Positions 54,154-61,943 of a DNA stretch of 64,000 bases are shown piece by piece. This DNA comes from Puerhibacterium puerhi (GTDB lineage Bacteria > Actinomycetota > Actinomycetes > Actinomycetales > Cellulomonadaceae). The translations under genes were made by a program, and so were the position numbers. Every line of letters begins with the position of its first letter. The first letter of the stretch is position 1. The DNA lies in assembly GCF_009846865.1 (NCBI RefSeq), contig NZ_WUWN01000005.1, forward strand, positions 62,001 to 126,000. Reading direction: 5' to 3'. The notes beneath the pieces were generated by a model that searched no databases, was not told the origin of the DNA, and saw nothing but the letters and a program-made list of their open reading frames with translations.

Positions 54154-54197
54154 ACACGACGCGGCCCGCACCCCGAGGGGTGCGGGCCGCGTCGTGT
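54154..54197. terminator. Bidirectional terminator between ybjN2 and miaB
   Basis: A 21-bp perfect inverted repeat (starting ACACGACGCGGCCCGCACC) around GA, between convergent genes. Confidence 0.88.
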
Positions 54198-54213
54198 CCG
54201 GTCGTGCGCCGGG

Positions 54214-55815
54214 TCAGCGCCGCAGCGAGGGCATGCCGAGCACGACAGGGCCGGACGGCGCCGCGCCGTGGCCGTGGCCGTGCTCGTCCTCGCCGCCACC
54301 GAGGCGCGCCACCTCCCGCGCCGCCCACGCGTCGCCCGACCGCGTACGGCGCACGCGGAACGTGCCGCCGCCGAGCGCCGAGTCGGCCAGAAGGTGGTGC
54401 GGCGCGGCGTGCGTGACCTCGACCGTCACCATGTCGCCCGGCCGGGGCAGACGGGGGTCGAGGTCGGCGGCCGGGCCGAGGCGCGGGTCGGCCAGCGACT
54501 CGGGCGCCTCGGCGACCCCGTGCGGCAGCGTGCCGGCGGGCAGGGCGAAGTGCACCAGGCGGTTGTCGGGCGCACGGCCCGACAGGCGGCGCGTCTCGTC
54601 GTCCTTCTTGCCGGAGCCCTCGGCCACGAGCACCTCGACGGTGCGGCCGACCTGCGCGTGCGCCTCCTCCGCGGAGATGCGCTCCTGGAGGGCCAGCAGG
54701 CGCTCGAACCGCTCCTGGACGACCTCCTTGGGCAGCTGGCCCTCCATGGTCGCGGCGGGCGTGCCGGGGCGCGGCGAGTACTGGAACATGAACGCCGAGC
54801 TGAACCGCGAGGCCTCGACCACGCGCATCGTCTCGAGGAAGTCCTCCTCGGTCTCGCCCGGGAAGCCCACGATGATGTCGGTGGTGATCGCGGCGTCGGG
54901 GATCGCCTCGCGCACCCGCTCGAGGATGCCGAGGAACTTGGCCGACCGGTACGAGCGGCGCATCGCGCGCAGGACGCGGTCCGAGCCCGACTGCAGCGGC
55001 ATGTGCAGCTGGGGCATGACGTTCGGCGTCTCGGCCATCGCCGCGATCACGTCGTCGGTGAACGCCGCGGGGTGCGGGCTGGTGAAGCGCACCCGCTCCA
55101 GGCCCTCGATCCGCCCGCACGCGCGCAGCAGCTTGGCGAACGCGCCGCGGTCGCCGAACTCGACGCCGTAGCTGTTGACGTTCTGCCCCAGCAGGGTCAC
55201 CTCGACGGCGCCGGCGGCGACGAGCGCCTCGACCTCGGCGAGGATCTCCCCGGGTCGCCGGTCGCGCTCCTTGCCGCGCAGGTGCGGCACGATGCAGAAC
55301 GTGCAGGTGTTGTTGCAGCCCACCGAGATGGACACCCACCCGGCGTAGACGCTCTCGCGCCGGGTCGGCAGCGTCGACGGGAACACCTGCAGCGACTCCG
55401 CGATCTCCACCTGCGCCTCGGCGTTGTGCCGCGCCCGCTCCAGCAGCACGGGCAGCGCGTCGAGGTTGTGGGTGCCGAACACGACGTCGACCCAGGGCGC
55501 CTTGCCGACGATCTCGCCGCGGTCCTTCTGCGCGAGGCAGCCGCCGACGGCGATCTGCATGCCGGGCCGCTCGGCCTTGATCGAGGCGAGCTGGCCGAGG
55601 TTGCCGTACAGCCGTGTGGCGGCGTTCTCGCGCACGGCGCAGGTGTTGATGACCACGACGTCGGCGCGGCTCGCCGCCTCGTCCTCCTTGGTGGCGCGGA
55701 CATAGCCGGCCTGCTCGAGCAGACCGGCCATGTGCTCGGAGTCGTGCACGTTCATCTGGCACCCGAGGGTGCGCACGACGTACGTCAGGGGCTGGGATGC
55801 GGTGGGCGTGGACAT
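54214..55815 (-). CDS. miaB: tRNA-2-methylthio-N6-dimethylallyladenosine synthase
   Basis: A 533-aa radical-SAM methylthiotransferase acting on i6A37 made by MiaA. N-terminal cluster Cys in [22 protein letters not shown] and VGGCLAQKD; radical-SAM CX3CX2C in [17 protein letters not shown]-terminal TRAM domain ([17 protein letters not shown]). The last 75 residues extend beyond TRAM as Ala/Gly/His-rich tail, making it longer than the usual 450-500 aa. Confidence 0.96.
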   Translation of the reverse strand: MSTPTASQPLTYVVRTLGCQMNVHDSEHMAGLLEQAGYVRATKEDEAASRADVVVINTCAVRENAATRLYGNLGQLASIKAERPGMQIAVGGCLAQKDRGEIVGKAPWVDVVFGTHNLDALPVLLERARHNAEAQVEIAESLQVFPSTLPTRRESVYAGWVSISVGCNNTCTFCIVPHLRGKERDRRPGEILAEVEALVAAGAVEVTLLGQNVNSYGVEFGDRGAFAKLLRACGRIEGLERVRFTSPHPAAFTDDVIAAMAETPNVMPQLHMPLQSGSDRVLRAMRRSYRSAKFLGILERVREAIPDAAITTDIIVGFPGETEEDFLETMRVVEASRFSSAFMFQYSPRPGTPAATMEGQLPKEVVQERFERLLALQERISAEEAHAQVGRTVEVLVAEGSGKKDDETRRLSGRAPDNRLVHFALPAGTLPHGVAEAPESLADPRLGPAADLDPRLPRPGDMVTVEVTHAAPHHLLADSALGGGTFRVRRTRSGDAWAAREVARLGGGEDEHGHGHGAAPSGPVVLGMPSLRR

Positions 55816-55997
55816 CGTTCCTAGGGTACGTTCCCGGGCTCAGCGGTACGGACGGCCGAGGGCCGGCGCCTGTGGCTGTGACCCAGGGCATATCGTTACC
55901 GGAACGATGCCAACCGCGTCACGCCAGGTGCCCTTTCGCGAAACATGATGAGGGCATCATGGCCCGCGGCCGATCACCGACTGATGAGGTTGAACGT

Positions 55998-56747
55998 ATG
56001 GAAACCGGCGCGCCCGCCCTCGTGGAGCTCAAGGGCGTCAACAAGCACTTCGGCGACCTGCACGTGCTGCGCGACATCGACCTGACGGTGCGCAAGGGCG
56101 AGGTGCTGGTCGTCATCGGCCCGTCGGGCTCGGGCAAGTCGACGCTCTGCCGCGCCATCAACCGCCTGGAGACGATCGACGCCGGCGAGATCCGGGTCGA
56201 CGGCAAGCCGCTGCCCGCCGAGGGCAAGGAGCTGGCCCGGCTGCGCGCCGAGGTCGGCATGGTCTTCCAGTCGTTCAACCTCTTCGCGCACAAGACCGTG
56301 CTCGACAACGTCACGCTCGGCCCGCGCAAGGTCCGCGGCACGGCGAAGGCGGCGGCCGAGCAGGAGGCGCTCGACCTGCTCGACCGGGTGGGCGTGAAGA
56401 ACCAGGCCCGCAAGATGCCGGCGCAGCTCTCGGGCGGCCAGCAGCAGCGCGTCGCGATCGCGCGCGCCCTGGCGATGCACCCGAAGGTCATGCTGTTCGA
56501 CGAGCCGACCTCCGCCCTCGACCCGGAGATGGTCAACGAGGTGCTCGACGCGATGGTGGCCCTCGCCCGCGAGGGCATGACGATGATCGTGGTCACCCAC
56601 GAGATGGGCTTCGCCCGCAAGGCCGCGGACCGCGTCGTCTTCATGGCCGACGGCCAGATCGTCGAGGAGGCCGACCCCGACACGTTCTTCACCGCGCCGC
56701 GCAGCGACCGCGCGAAGGACTTCCTGTCGAAGATCCTCGTCCACTGA
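55998..56747 (+). CDS. gluA: Glutamate ABC transporter ATP-binding protein
   Basis: A 249-aa importer ATPase: Walker [21 protein letters not shown]-loop [10 protein letters not shown], signature [16 protein letters not shown], Walker [15 protein letters not shown] and H-loop [12 protein letters not shown]. First gene of gluABCD, the actinobacterial glutamate importer. ATG 55998 with GAGG upstream is chosen; ATG 55959 with GAGGG is an alternative adding 13 residues. The upstream region contains ATATCGTTACCGGAACGAT (imperfect palindrome near 55892) that may be regulatory. Confidence 0.92.
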   Translation: METGAPALVELKGVNKHFGDLHVLRDIDLTVRKGEVLVVIGPSGSGKSTLCRAINRLETIDAGEIRVDGKPLPAEGKELARLRAEVGMVFQSFNLFAHKTVLDNVTLGPRKVRGTAKAAAEQEALDLLDRVGVKNQARKMPAQLSGGQQQRVAIARALAMHPKVMLFDEPTSALDPEMVNEVLDAMVALAREGMTMIVVTHEMGFARKAADRVVFMADGQIVEEADPDTFFTAPRSDRAKDFLSKILVH

Positions 56748-56771
56748 CCTCGGGCAGCGCCCGCGACGGCG

Positions 56772-56785
56772 GGGTCCCCCGACCC
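56772..56785 (+). terminator. Weak hairpin between gluA and gluB
   Basis: GGGTC-CCCC-GACCC followed after a few bases by a short T run (TGTTTT). It may be a partial attenuator adjusting the ratio of ATPase to binding protein. Confidence 0.35.
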
Positions 56786-56832
56786 TGCCCCACCTGTTTT
56801 CCCGCACCATGACAGCTCGAAGGGGACCCATC

Positions 56833-57693
56833 ATGCGAAAGCGCACCACGGGCCTGCTGGCCCTCGCGGCCACGGCCGCTCTGACCCTGTCCGCCTGTTC
56901 CGGCGCCGAGGTCGGCGGCTCCGGCGGCGGCGACGCCTCGGCGTCGGGCTCGGCCGGCGGCGACACCATCCGCATCGGCATCAAGTTCGACCAGCCGGGC
57001 CTGGGCTACCAGGACGGCGACCAGTACACGGGCTTCGACGTCGACGTGGCCACCTACGTCGCCGAGAAGCTCGGCTACTCGGCCGACCAGATCGAGTTCG
57101 TCGAGTCGCCGTCGGCCCAGCGCGAGCAGATGCTGCAGACGGGCCAGGTCGACATGATCTTCGCGACCTACTCCATCACCGACGAGCGCAAGCAGGTCGT
57201 CAACTTCGCCGGGCCGTACTTCGTCGCCGGCCAGGACCTGCTCGTCGCGGCCGACAACACCGACATCACGGGGCCGGAGTCGCTCAACGGCAAGAACCTG
57301 TGCTCCGTCACGGGTTCGACGTCCGCCCAGCGGATCAAGGACGAGTACGCCGAGGGCGTCAACCTGGTCGAGCGGCCGGGCTACTCCGAGTGCGTCACCG
57401 CCCTCACCGGCGGCCAGGTCGACGCCGTCACGACCGACGACATCATCCTGGCCGGCCTCGCGGCCACGCCGGCCAACCAGGGCAAGCTCAAGGTCGTGGG
57501 CAACCCGTTCTCGGAGGAGCGCTACGGCGTCGGCATCCCGAAGGACTCCGACCGGTGCGAGGCCATCAACGAGGCCATCGCCGCGATGATCGAGGACGGC
57601 TCCTGGGAGGAGGCCGTGTCCAAGAACACCGAGGGCACCGGCTACACCCCCAACGCGGAGATGAACCCGCCGTCGCAGGACGCCTGCGCCTGA
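56833..57693 (+). CDS. gluB: Glutamate ABC transporter substrate-binding lipoprotein
   Basis: A 286-aa lipoprotein: signal peptide with lipobox LTLSAC (Cys at about residue 22), a Gly/Ser linker, then the family 3 solute-binding fold (IRIGIKFDQPGLGYQDGD, YTGFDVDVATYVAEKLG, DMIFATYSITDERKQVVNFAGPY region). It captures extracellular glutamate for the GluCD permease. GAAGGGGA precedes the ATG. Two Cys pairs (KNLCSVTG/YSECVTAL) may form a disulfide. A strong hairpin follows before gluC. Confidence 0.93.
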   Translation: MRKRTTGLLALAATAALTLSACSGAEVGGSGGGDASASGSAGGDTIRIGIKFDQPGLGYQDGDQYTGFDVDVATYVAEKLGYSADQIEFVESPSAQREQMLQTGQVDMIFATYSITDERKQVVNFAGPYFVAGQDLLVAADNTDITGPESLNGKNLCSVTGSTSAQRIKDEYAEGVNLVERPGYSECVTALTGGQVDAVTTDDIILAGLAATPANQGKLKVVGNPFSEERYGVGIPKDSDRCEAINEAIAAMIEDGSWEEAVSKNTEGTGYTPNAEMNPPSQDACA

Positions 57694-57700
57694 CGTCGCA

Positions 57701-57736
57701 CCGCGGCGGGCCGCCCCAGCGGGCGTCCCGCCGCGG
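57701..57736 (+). promoter_or_regulatory. Intercistronic hairpin between gluB and gluC
   Basis: CCGCGGCGGG pairs with CCCGCCGCGG and, after one mismatch, CGCCC with GGGCG around a 4-base loop. Its place after the binding-protein gene suggests a 3' stabiliser or partial terminator that raises gluB expression over the permease genes. Confidence 0.6.
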
Positions 57737-57785
57737 CCTGCGTCCCCTCCAGCCCGCCCCCCTCCACCCCGTCGAAAGGTGACCG

Positions 57786-58478
57786 GTGGACGACGACTAC
57801 CTGTCCGGATTCACGGCGCTGCTCGTCCAGTACGACGTGCTCGGCGCCTTCTGGACGAACATCCAGCTGACCTTCTTCGGCGCACTGCTCGCGCTCGTGG
57901 TCGGCACCGTCCTGGCCGTGATGCGCATCTCCCCGCTGCCCTCGCTCGCGTGGGCGGGCGGCGCCTATGTCAACATCGTGCGCAACACGCCGCTGACGGT
58001 CATCATGACGTTCCTCGTGCTCGGGGCGTGGACCCAGCTCGGCCTCAGCCTCTCGACGAACTTCACCTGGAACTTCTTCTGGTTCGGGGTGGTGGGCCTG
58101 GGCTTCTACCACGCGTCGTTCGTCTGCGAGGCGATCCGCGCCGGCGTCAACACCGTCCCCGTGGGCCAGGCCGAGGCGGCGCGCGCGATCGGCCTGCCGT
58201 TCCTGTCGGCCGCGCGCCTGGTGATCCTGCCGCAGGCCTTCCGCGGTGCGATCGCCCCGCTCGGCAACACCCTCATCGCCCTGCTGAAGAACTCGACGGT
58301 CGCGGCCGCGGCGTCGGTCACGTGGGAGACCTCGAGCGTCATGAAGACGATGATCGAGTTCCAGCCGAACTACATCTGGGAGATCTTCCTGACCTTCGCG
58401 ATCGGCTACGTGATCCTCGTGATCCCGATCGGCCTGCTGACCACCTGGATGTCCAACCGTCTGGCGGTGAAGCGATGA
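57786..58478 (+). CDS. gluC: Glutamate ABC transporter permease GluC
   Basis: A 230-aa inner membrane subunit with about five helices and the importer EAA loop ...GQAEAARAIGLPFLSAARLVILPQA-type segment (EAARAIGLPFL followed by ILPQAFRGAIAP). YVNIVRNTPLTVIMTFL is typical of polar amino acid permeases. GTG start with AAAGGTGA upstream; its stop overlaps the gluD ATG by four bases. Confidence 0.93.
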   Translation: MDDDYLSGFTALLVQYDVLGAFWTNIQLTFFGALLALVVGTVLAVMRISPLPSLAWAGGAYVNIVRNTPLTVIMTFLVLGAWTQLGLSLSTNFTWNFFWFGVVGLGFYHASFVCEAIRAGVNTVPVGQAEAARAIGLPFLSAARLVILPQAFRGAIAPLGNTLIALLKNSTVAAAASVTWETSSVMKTMIEFQPNYIWEIFLTFAIGYVILVIPIGLLTTWMSNRLAVKR

Positions 58479-59362
58479 GCTCCTCGGTCCTCTTCGACGC
58501 GCCGGGCCCGCGCGGCCGCCGGCGTCAGACCGTCGGCAACGTCGTCGGTGTCGTGGTGGTGCTCGGCGTCCTGGCCTGGATGCTCGTCGTGCTGAACACC
58601 AAGGGTCAGTTCTCGGCCGACCTGTGGCAGCCCGCGCTCGACGCGCGCGCCTGGCAGTCGTACTACGTGCCCGGCCTCGTCAACACGCTGCGGGCGGCAG
58701 CCTTCGCCACCGTCGGGGCGGTGGTCTTCGGCATCGTCTTCGGCATGGGCAGGCTGTCGCACCTGCGCGCCGTTCGGTGGGTCTCCTCGGTCGCCGTGGA
58801 GTTCTTCCGCGCCGTCCCGGTGCTGATGATGATGATCTTCTTCAACGCCCTGTTCGGTTTCTTCTTCCGCGAGGTCGTGGCCGAGCCGGCGTTCACCGCC
58901 GTGGTGGTGGCGCTGATCCTCTACAACGGGTCGGTCATCGCCGAGCTGGTCCGCTCGGGCGTCAACAACCTGCCCCGGGGCCAGGGCGAGGCGGGCCTGT
59001 CGATCGGGCTGACCCGCGGTCAGACGCTGCGCTCGGTGCAGCTCCCCCAGGCGCTCATCGCCATGCTGCCCGCGGTGGTCTCCCAGCTCGTCGTCGTGCT
59101 CAAGGACTCGGCGCTCGGCCAGCTCATCGCCTACGGCGAGCTGCTGCGCTCCGCCCAGGTGCTGCAGTCGGGATCCGGCAACCCGCTGCAGACGCTGTTC
59201 GTCGCCGCGGTGCTGTTCATCCTGCTCAACGCCCTGCTGTCGTGGGTGGCACACCGCCTGGCGCGGCGCCTGTCGAGCCGCACCTCCGGCCGCACGGACG
59301 AGGGCCCGGGCATCGGCCCCAGCATCGCGATGCGCGCCGGCGGCGGGATCCCTCAGACCTGA
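58475..59362 (+). CDS. gluD: Glutamate ABC transporter permease GluD
   Basis: A 295-aa permease with an N-terminal helix (VVGVVVVLGVLAWMLVVL), extra loop, and the permease core with VEFFRAVPVLMMMIFF and the EAA loop GEAGLSIGLTRGQTLRSVQ followed by LPQALIAMLP. It pairs with GluC. A 17-bp stem terminator ends the operon. Confidence 0.93.
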   Translation: MSSSVLFDAPGPRGRRRQTVGNVVGVVVVLGVLAWMLVVLNTKGQFSADLWQPALDARAWQSYYVPGLVNTLRAAAFATVGAVVFGIVFGMGRLSHLRAVRWVSSVAVEFFRAVPVLMMMIFFNALFGFFFREVVAEPAFTAVVVALILYNGSVIAELVRSGVNNLPRGQGEAGLSIGLTRGQTLRSVQLPQALIAMLPAVVSQLVVVLKDSALGQLIAYGELLRSAQVLQSGSGNPLQTLFVAAVLFILLNALLSWVAHRLARRLSSRTSGRTDEGPGIGPSIAMRAGGGIPQT

Positions 59363-59382
59363 CCGGCCCGGCGGGCAGCGCG

Positions 59383-59421
59383 CCGAGGGCCTCCGACCGC
59401 ACGCCGGTCGGAGGCCCTCGG
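59383..59421. terminator. Terminator of gluABCD
   Basis: A 17-bp perfect stem (CCGAGGGCCTCCGACCG with its complement) and CACGC loop lie between the convergent gluD and recX genes. Confidence 0.88.
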
Positions 59422-59477
59422 ACGTCCGCAGCCCCGCTCACCGGCCGGCGCGGGACCGGGCACGGCGATCGAGCCGA

Positions 59478-60146
59478 TCACTCCAGGTCGGCGAGGTCCT
59501 CGGTGTCCTCGCCCTCGGCCGCCAGCGCCTCGCGCACCGCGGCGAACGCGACGCCCGCGCCGTAGCCCTTGCGGGCGAGCGCGGCCGCGGCGCGGCGCAC
59601 GCGCACGTCGCGGTCCAGCCCGCGGGTGCGTGCGACGAGCCGGCGGGCGAGCGCCTCCGCCGTGACGCGCTCGTCCTCCGGCTCCACCTGCTCGAGCGCC
59701 TCAGCGGCGGTGTCGTCGTCGATGCCGCGCCGGCGCAGCTCGACGGCGATGGCCCGGCGCGCGAGGCCCCGCTCGGCGTGGCGCGTGCGCACGATGAGGT
59801 GCGCGTAGCCCGTGTCGTCCACGAGGCCGACCTCGTCGAACCGGTCCAGCAACGGTCCGACGACCTGCTCGGGGTACCCCTTGCGCGCGAGCGACTGCTC
59901 GAGCTCGTGGCGGCTCTTGGGCGCCGCGGTGAGGATCCGCAGCACCGTCTCGCGGGCAAGCTCCGCCGCCTCGTCAGCGCTGATCTCGCCGGCCTCCAGC
60001 TTCTCGGCGACCGTGCGCCGCGGCGCGCGCGGAGCGCGGTGCCCGCGCTCGTCGTCGCCACGACGACCGGGGCGGCCGCGACGCTTCCCCACGCCGCGAC
60101 CGCCCCGGTCGTCCTGCTCGTCCGGCCCGAAAGGCTCGTCCGTCAT
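59478..60146 (-). CDS. recX: Regulatory protein RecX
   Basis: A 222-aa three-helix-repeat protein that inhibits RecA filament growth: AREIVLRILTAAPKSRHELEQ-type repeat (ETVLRILTAAPKSRHELEQ), GLVDDTGYAHLIVRTRHA, and LARKGYGAGVAFAAV. The N-terminal 45 residues are a charged, Arg/Gly-rich extension. It starts 14 bases after the recA stop and shares its SOS promoter. Confidence 0.94.
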   Translation of the reverse strand: MTDEPFGPDEQDDRGGRGVGKRRGRPGRRGDDERGHRAPRAPRRTVAEKLEAGEISADEAAELARETVLRILTAAPKSRHELEQSLARKGYPEQVVGPLLDRFDEVGLVDDTGYAHLIVRTRHAERGLARRAIAVELRRRGIDDDTAAEALEQVEPEDERVTAEALARRLVARTRGLDRDVRVRRAAAALARKGYGAGVAFAAVREALAAEGEDTEDLADLE

Positions 60147-60160
60147 GTCGCGCCCGTCCG

Positions 60161-61273
60161 TCAGAACGGCGCCTTCTTGCCCTTGCCGGCACCAGCGCCG
60201 ACCGGCACGGGCGCGGCCGCAGCGTCGGCGGGCGCCGGGGCGCCGGCCGCGACCTCGTCGGCGGGCGCGTCGACCCGCGCGCCGACGCCGAGCTTCTCCT
60301 TGATGCGCTTCTCGATCTCGTTGGCGAGGTCGGGGTTGTCGCGCAGGAACTTGCGGGCGTTCTCCTTGCCCTGGCCCAGCTGGTCGCCCTCGTAGGTGAA
60401 CCACGATCCGGACTTGCGGACCAGGCCGTGCTCCACGCCCATGTCGATGAGGCCGCCCTCGCGGGAGATGCCGACGCCGTAGAGGATGTCGAACTCCGCC
60501 TGCTTGAACGGCGGGGCCATCTTGTTCTTGACGACCTTGACGCGGGTGCGGTTGCCGACCGCGTCGGTGCCCTCCTTGAGGGTCTCGATGCGGCGGATGT
60601 CCATGCGCACCGAGGCGTAGAACTTCAGCGCCTTGCCACCCGTCGTCGTCTCCGGCGAGCCGAAGAAGACGCCGATCTTCTCGCGCAGCTGGTTGATGAA
60701 GATCGCGGTGGTGCCCGAGGCGTTGAGCGCGCCGGTGATCTTGCGCAGCGCCTGGGACATGAGGCGAGCCTGGAGGCCCACGTGGCTGTCGCCCATCTCG
60801 CCCTCGATCTCGGCCTTGGGCACCAGGGCCGCGACCGAGTCGATGACGATGATGTCGAGCGCGCCCGAGCGGATCAGCATGTCCGCGATCTCGAGCGCCT
60901 GCTCGCCGGTGTCCGGCTGGGAGACCAGCAGCGCGTCGGTGTCCACCCCGAGCTTCTTGGCGTACTCCGGGTCGAGCGCGTGCTCGGCGTCGATGAACGC
61001 CGCGATGCCGCCGGCGCGCTGCGCGCTGGCGACCGCGTGCAGGGCGACCGTCGTCTTGCCGGAGGACTCGGGGCCGTAGACCTCGATGATGCGGCCGCGG
61101 GGCAGGCCGCCGATGCCGAGGGCGACGTCGAGCGCGATGGACCCGGTGGGGATCACCTCGACGGGGGCGCGGGTCTCGTCGCCGAGCCGCATGACCGAGC
61201 CCTTGCCGAAGCTGCGGTCGATCTGGGCGAGCGCGGCCTCGAGGGCCTTGTCGCGGTCTGCCGGTGCGGGCAT
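60161..61273 (-). CDS. recA: Recombinase RecA
   Basis: A 370-aa recombinase. Walker [36 protein letters not shown] (Walker B), L1/L2 loops [18 protein letters not shown] and [20 protein letters not shown], and an Ala/Pro-rich C-terminus. It is intact with no intein, unlike some mycobacterial RecA. ATG 61273 is chosen for AAAGGTGAG just upstream and because known RecA proteins start at this point; an in-frame ATG at 61336 lacks a ribosome site. Confidence 0.97.
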   Translation of the reverse strand: MPAPADRDKALEAALAQIDRSFGKGSVMRLGDETRAPVEVIPTGSIALDVALGIGGLPRGRIIEVYGPESSGKTTVALHAVASAQRAGGIAAFIDAEHALDPEYAKKLGVDTDALLVSQPDTGEQALEIADMLIRSGALDIIVIDSVAALVPKAEIEGEMGDSHVGLQARLMSQALRKITGALNASGTTAIFINQLREKIGVFFGSPETTTGGKALKFYASVRMDIRRIETLKEGTDAVGNRTRVKVVKNKMAPPFKQAEFDILYGVGISREGGLIDMGVEHGLVRKSGSWFTYEGDQLGQGKENARKFLRDNPDLANEIEKRIKEKLGVGARVDAPADEVAAGAPAPADAAAAPVPVGAGAGKGKKAPF

Positions 61274-61426
61274 GTCACTCACCTTTGCGTTCGGGGCGCG
61301 GCGGGTCCGCGCCGGCTTCTGTGTCTGCGAGCTCATCGGTTCAGGACCGTACGCGCAGCCACCGACACGAGCGCCTGCTCCGGCCCCCGCCTGTCGACGA
61401 GGTTCCAGAACCCGTGCCTGTGCACC

Positions 61427-61449
61427 ACTCTAGCCGAACATCTGTTCGA
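61427..61449 (-). promoter_or_regulatory. SOS box and -10 element of recA
   Basis: On the minus strand TCGAACAGATGTTCGG (61449-61434) matches the LexA site, and TAGAGT (61432-61427) directly follows as -10 hexamer. The same hexamer is used in the lexA promoter. LexA would therefore sit in the spacer and block transcription. The 5' leader to ATG 61273 is about 145 bases. Confidence 0.88.
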
Positions 61450-61625
61450 TCGACAGGGGTCTGCCAGGTGTGTCGTGCCGGACACCGGTGGCGCCACGCG
61501 CGCACTGCGGGCCTGCGACGGGGATGCGACGTGGACCCGGCGAGGTCGGCACGTGGCCACCGCGTCGACGGGGGCCAGGGGCGGCAGGGGGTCGGCACGG
61601 GGCCCGCCGCCGGACGCGGCGGCGG

Positions 61626-61862
61626 TCAGCGGCTGGGCGGCGGCGCCTGCCGCTCGATCCCCCGGCCCCAGCGCTCGGCGTCCGGCACGTCGAGGGCGTC
61701 GCACAGCGCGTGCCAGACGTCGCGGGGCTGCAGGCCCGCCTCGAGCGCCTGCACGGGGGTGCGGTCGCCGAGCCGGGGCAGCACCTGCTCACGCACGAGC
61801 GAGCGCCCGTACGCCGGCCCGAAGACCTCGTCGACCAGCTGCCAGAACTCCCGCTCGCGCAC
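61626..61862 (-). CDS. DUF3046 protein
   Basis: A 78-aa protein; MREREFWQLVDEVFGPAYGRSLVREQVLP and PRDVWHALCDALDVPDAERWG are the family signature. It is found upstream of recA in many actinobacteria. Function unknown; it ends about 180 bases before the recA SOS box and is probably a separate unit. Confidence 0.9.
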   Translation of the reverse strand: MREREFWQLVDEVFGPAYGRSLVREQVLPRLGDRTPVQALEAGLQPRDVWHALCDALDVPDAERWGRGIERQAPPPSR

Positions 61863-61943
61863 GCCCCCAGCCTCGCACGACGGTCAAGGCGGCCCGGCGG
61901 CGCCCACCCCGCGCCTGTCGGTGGCCGGCGGCAGAATGACCGG

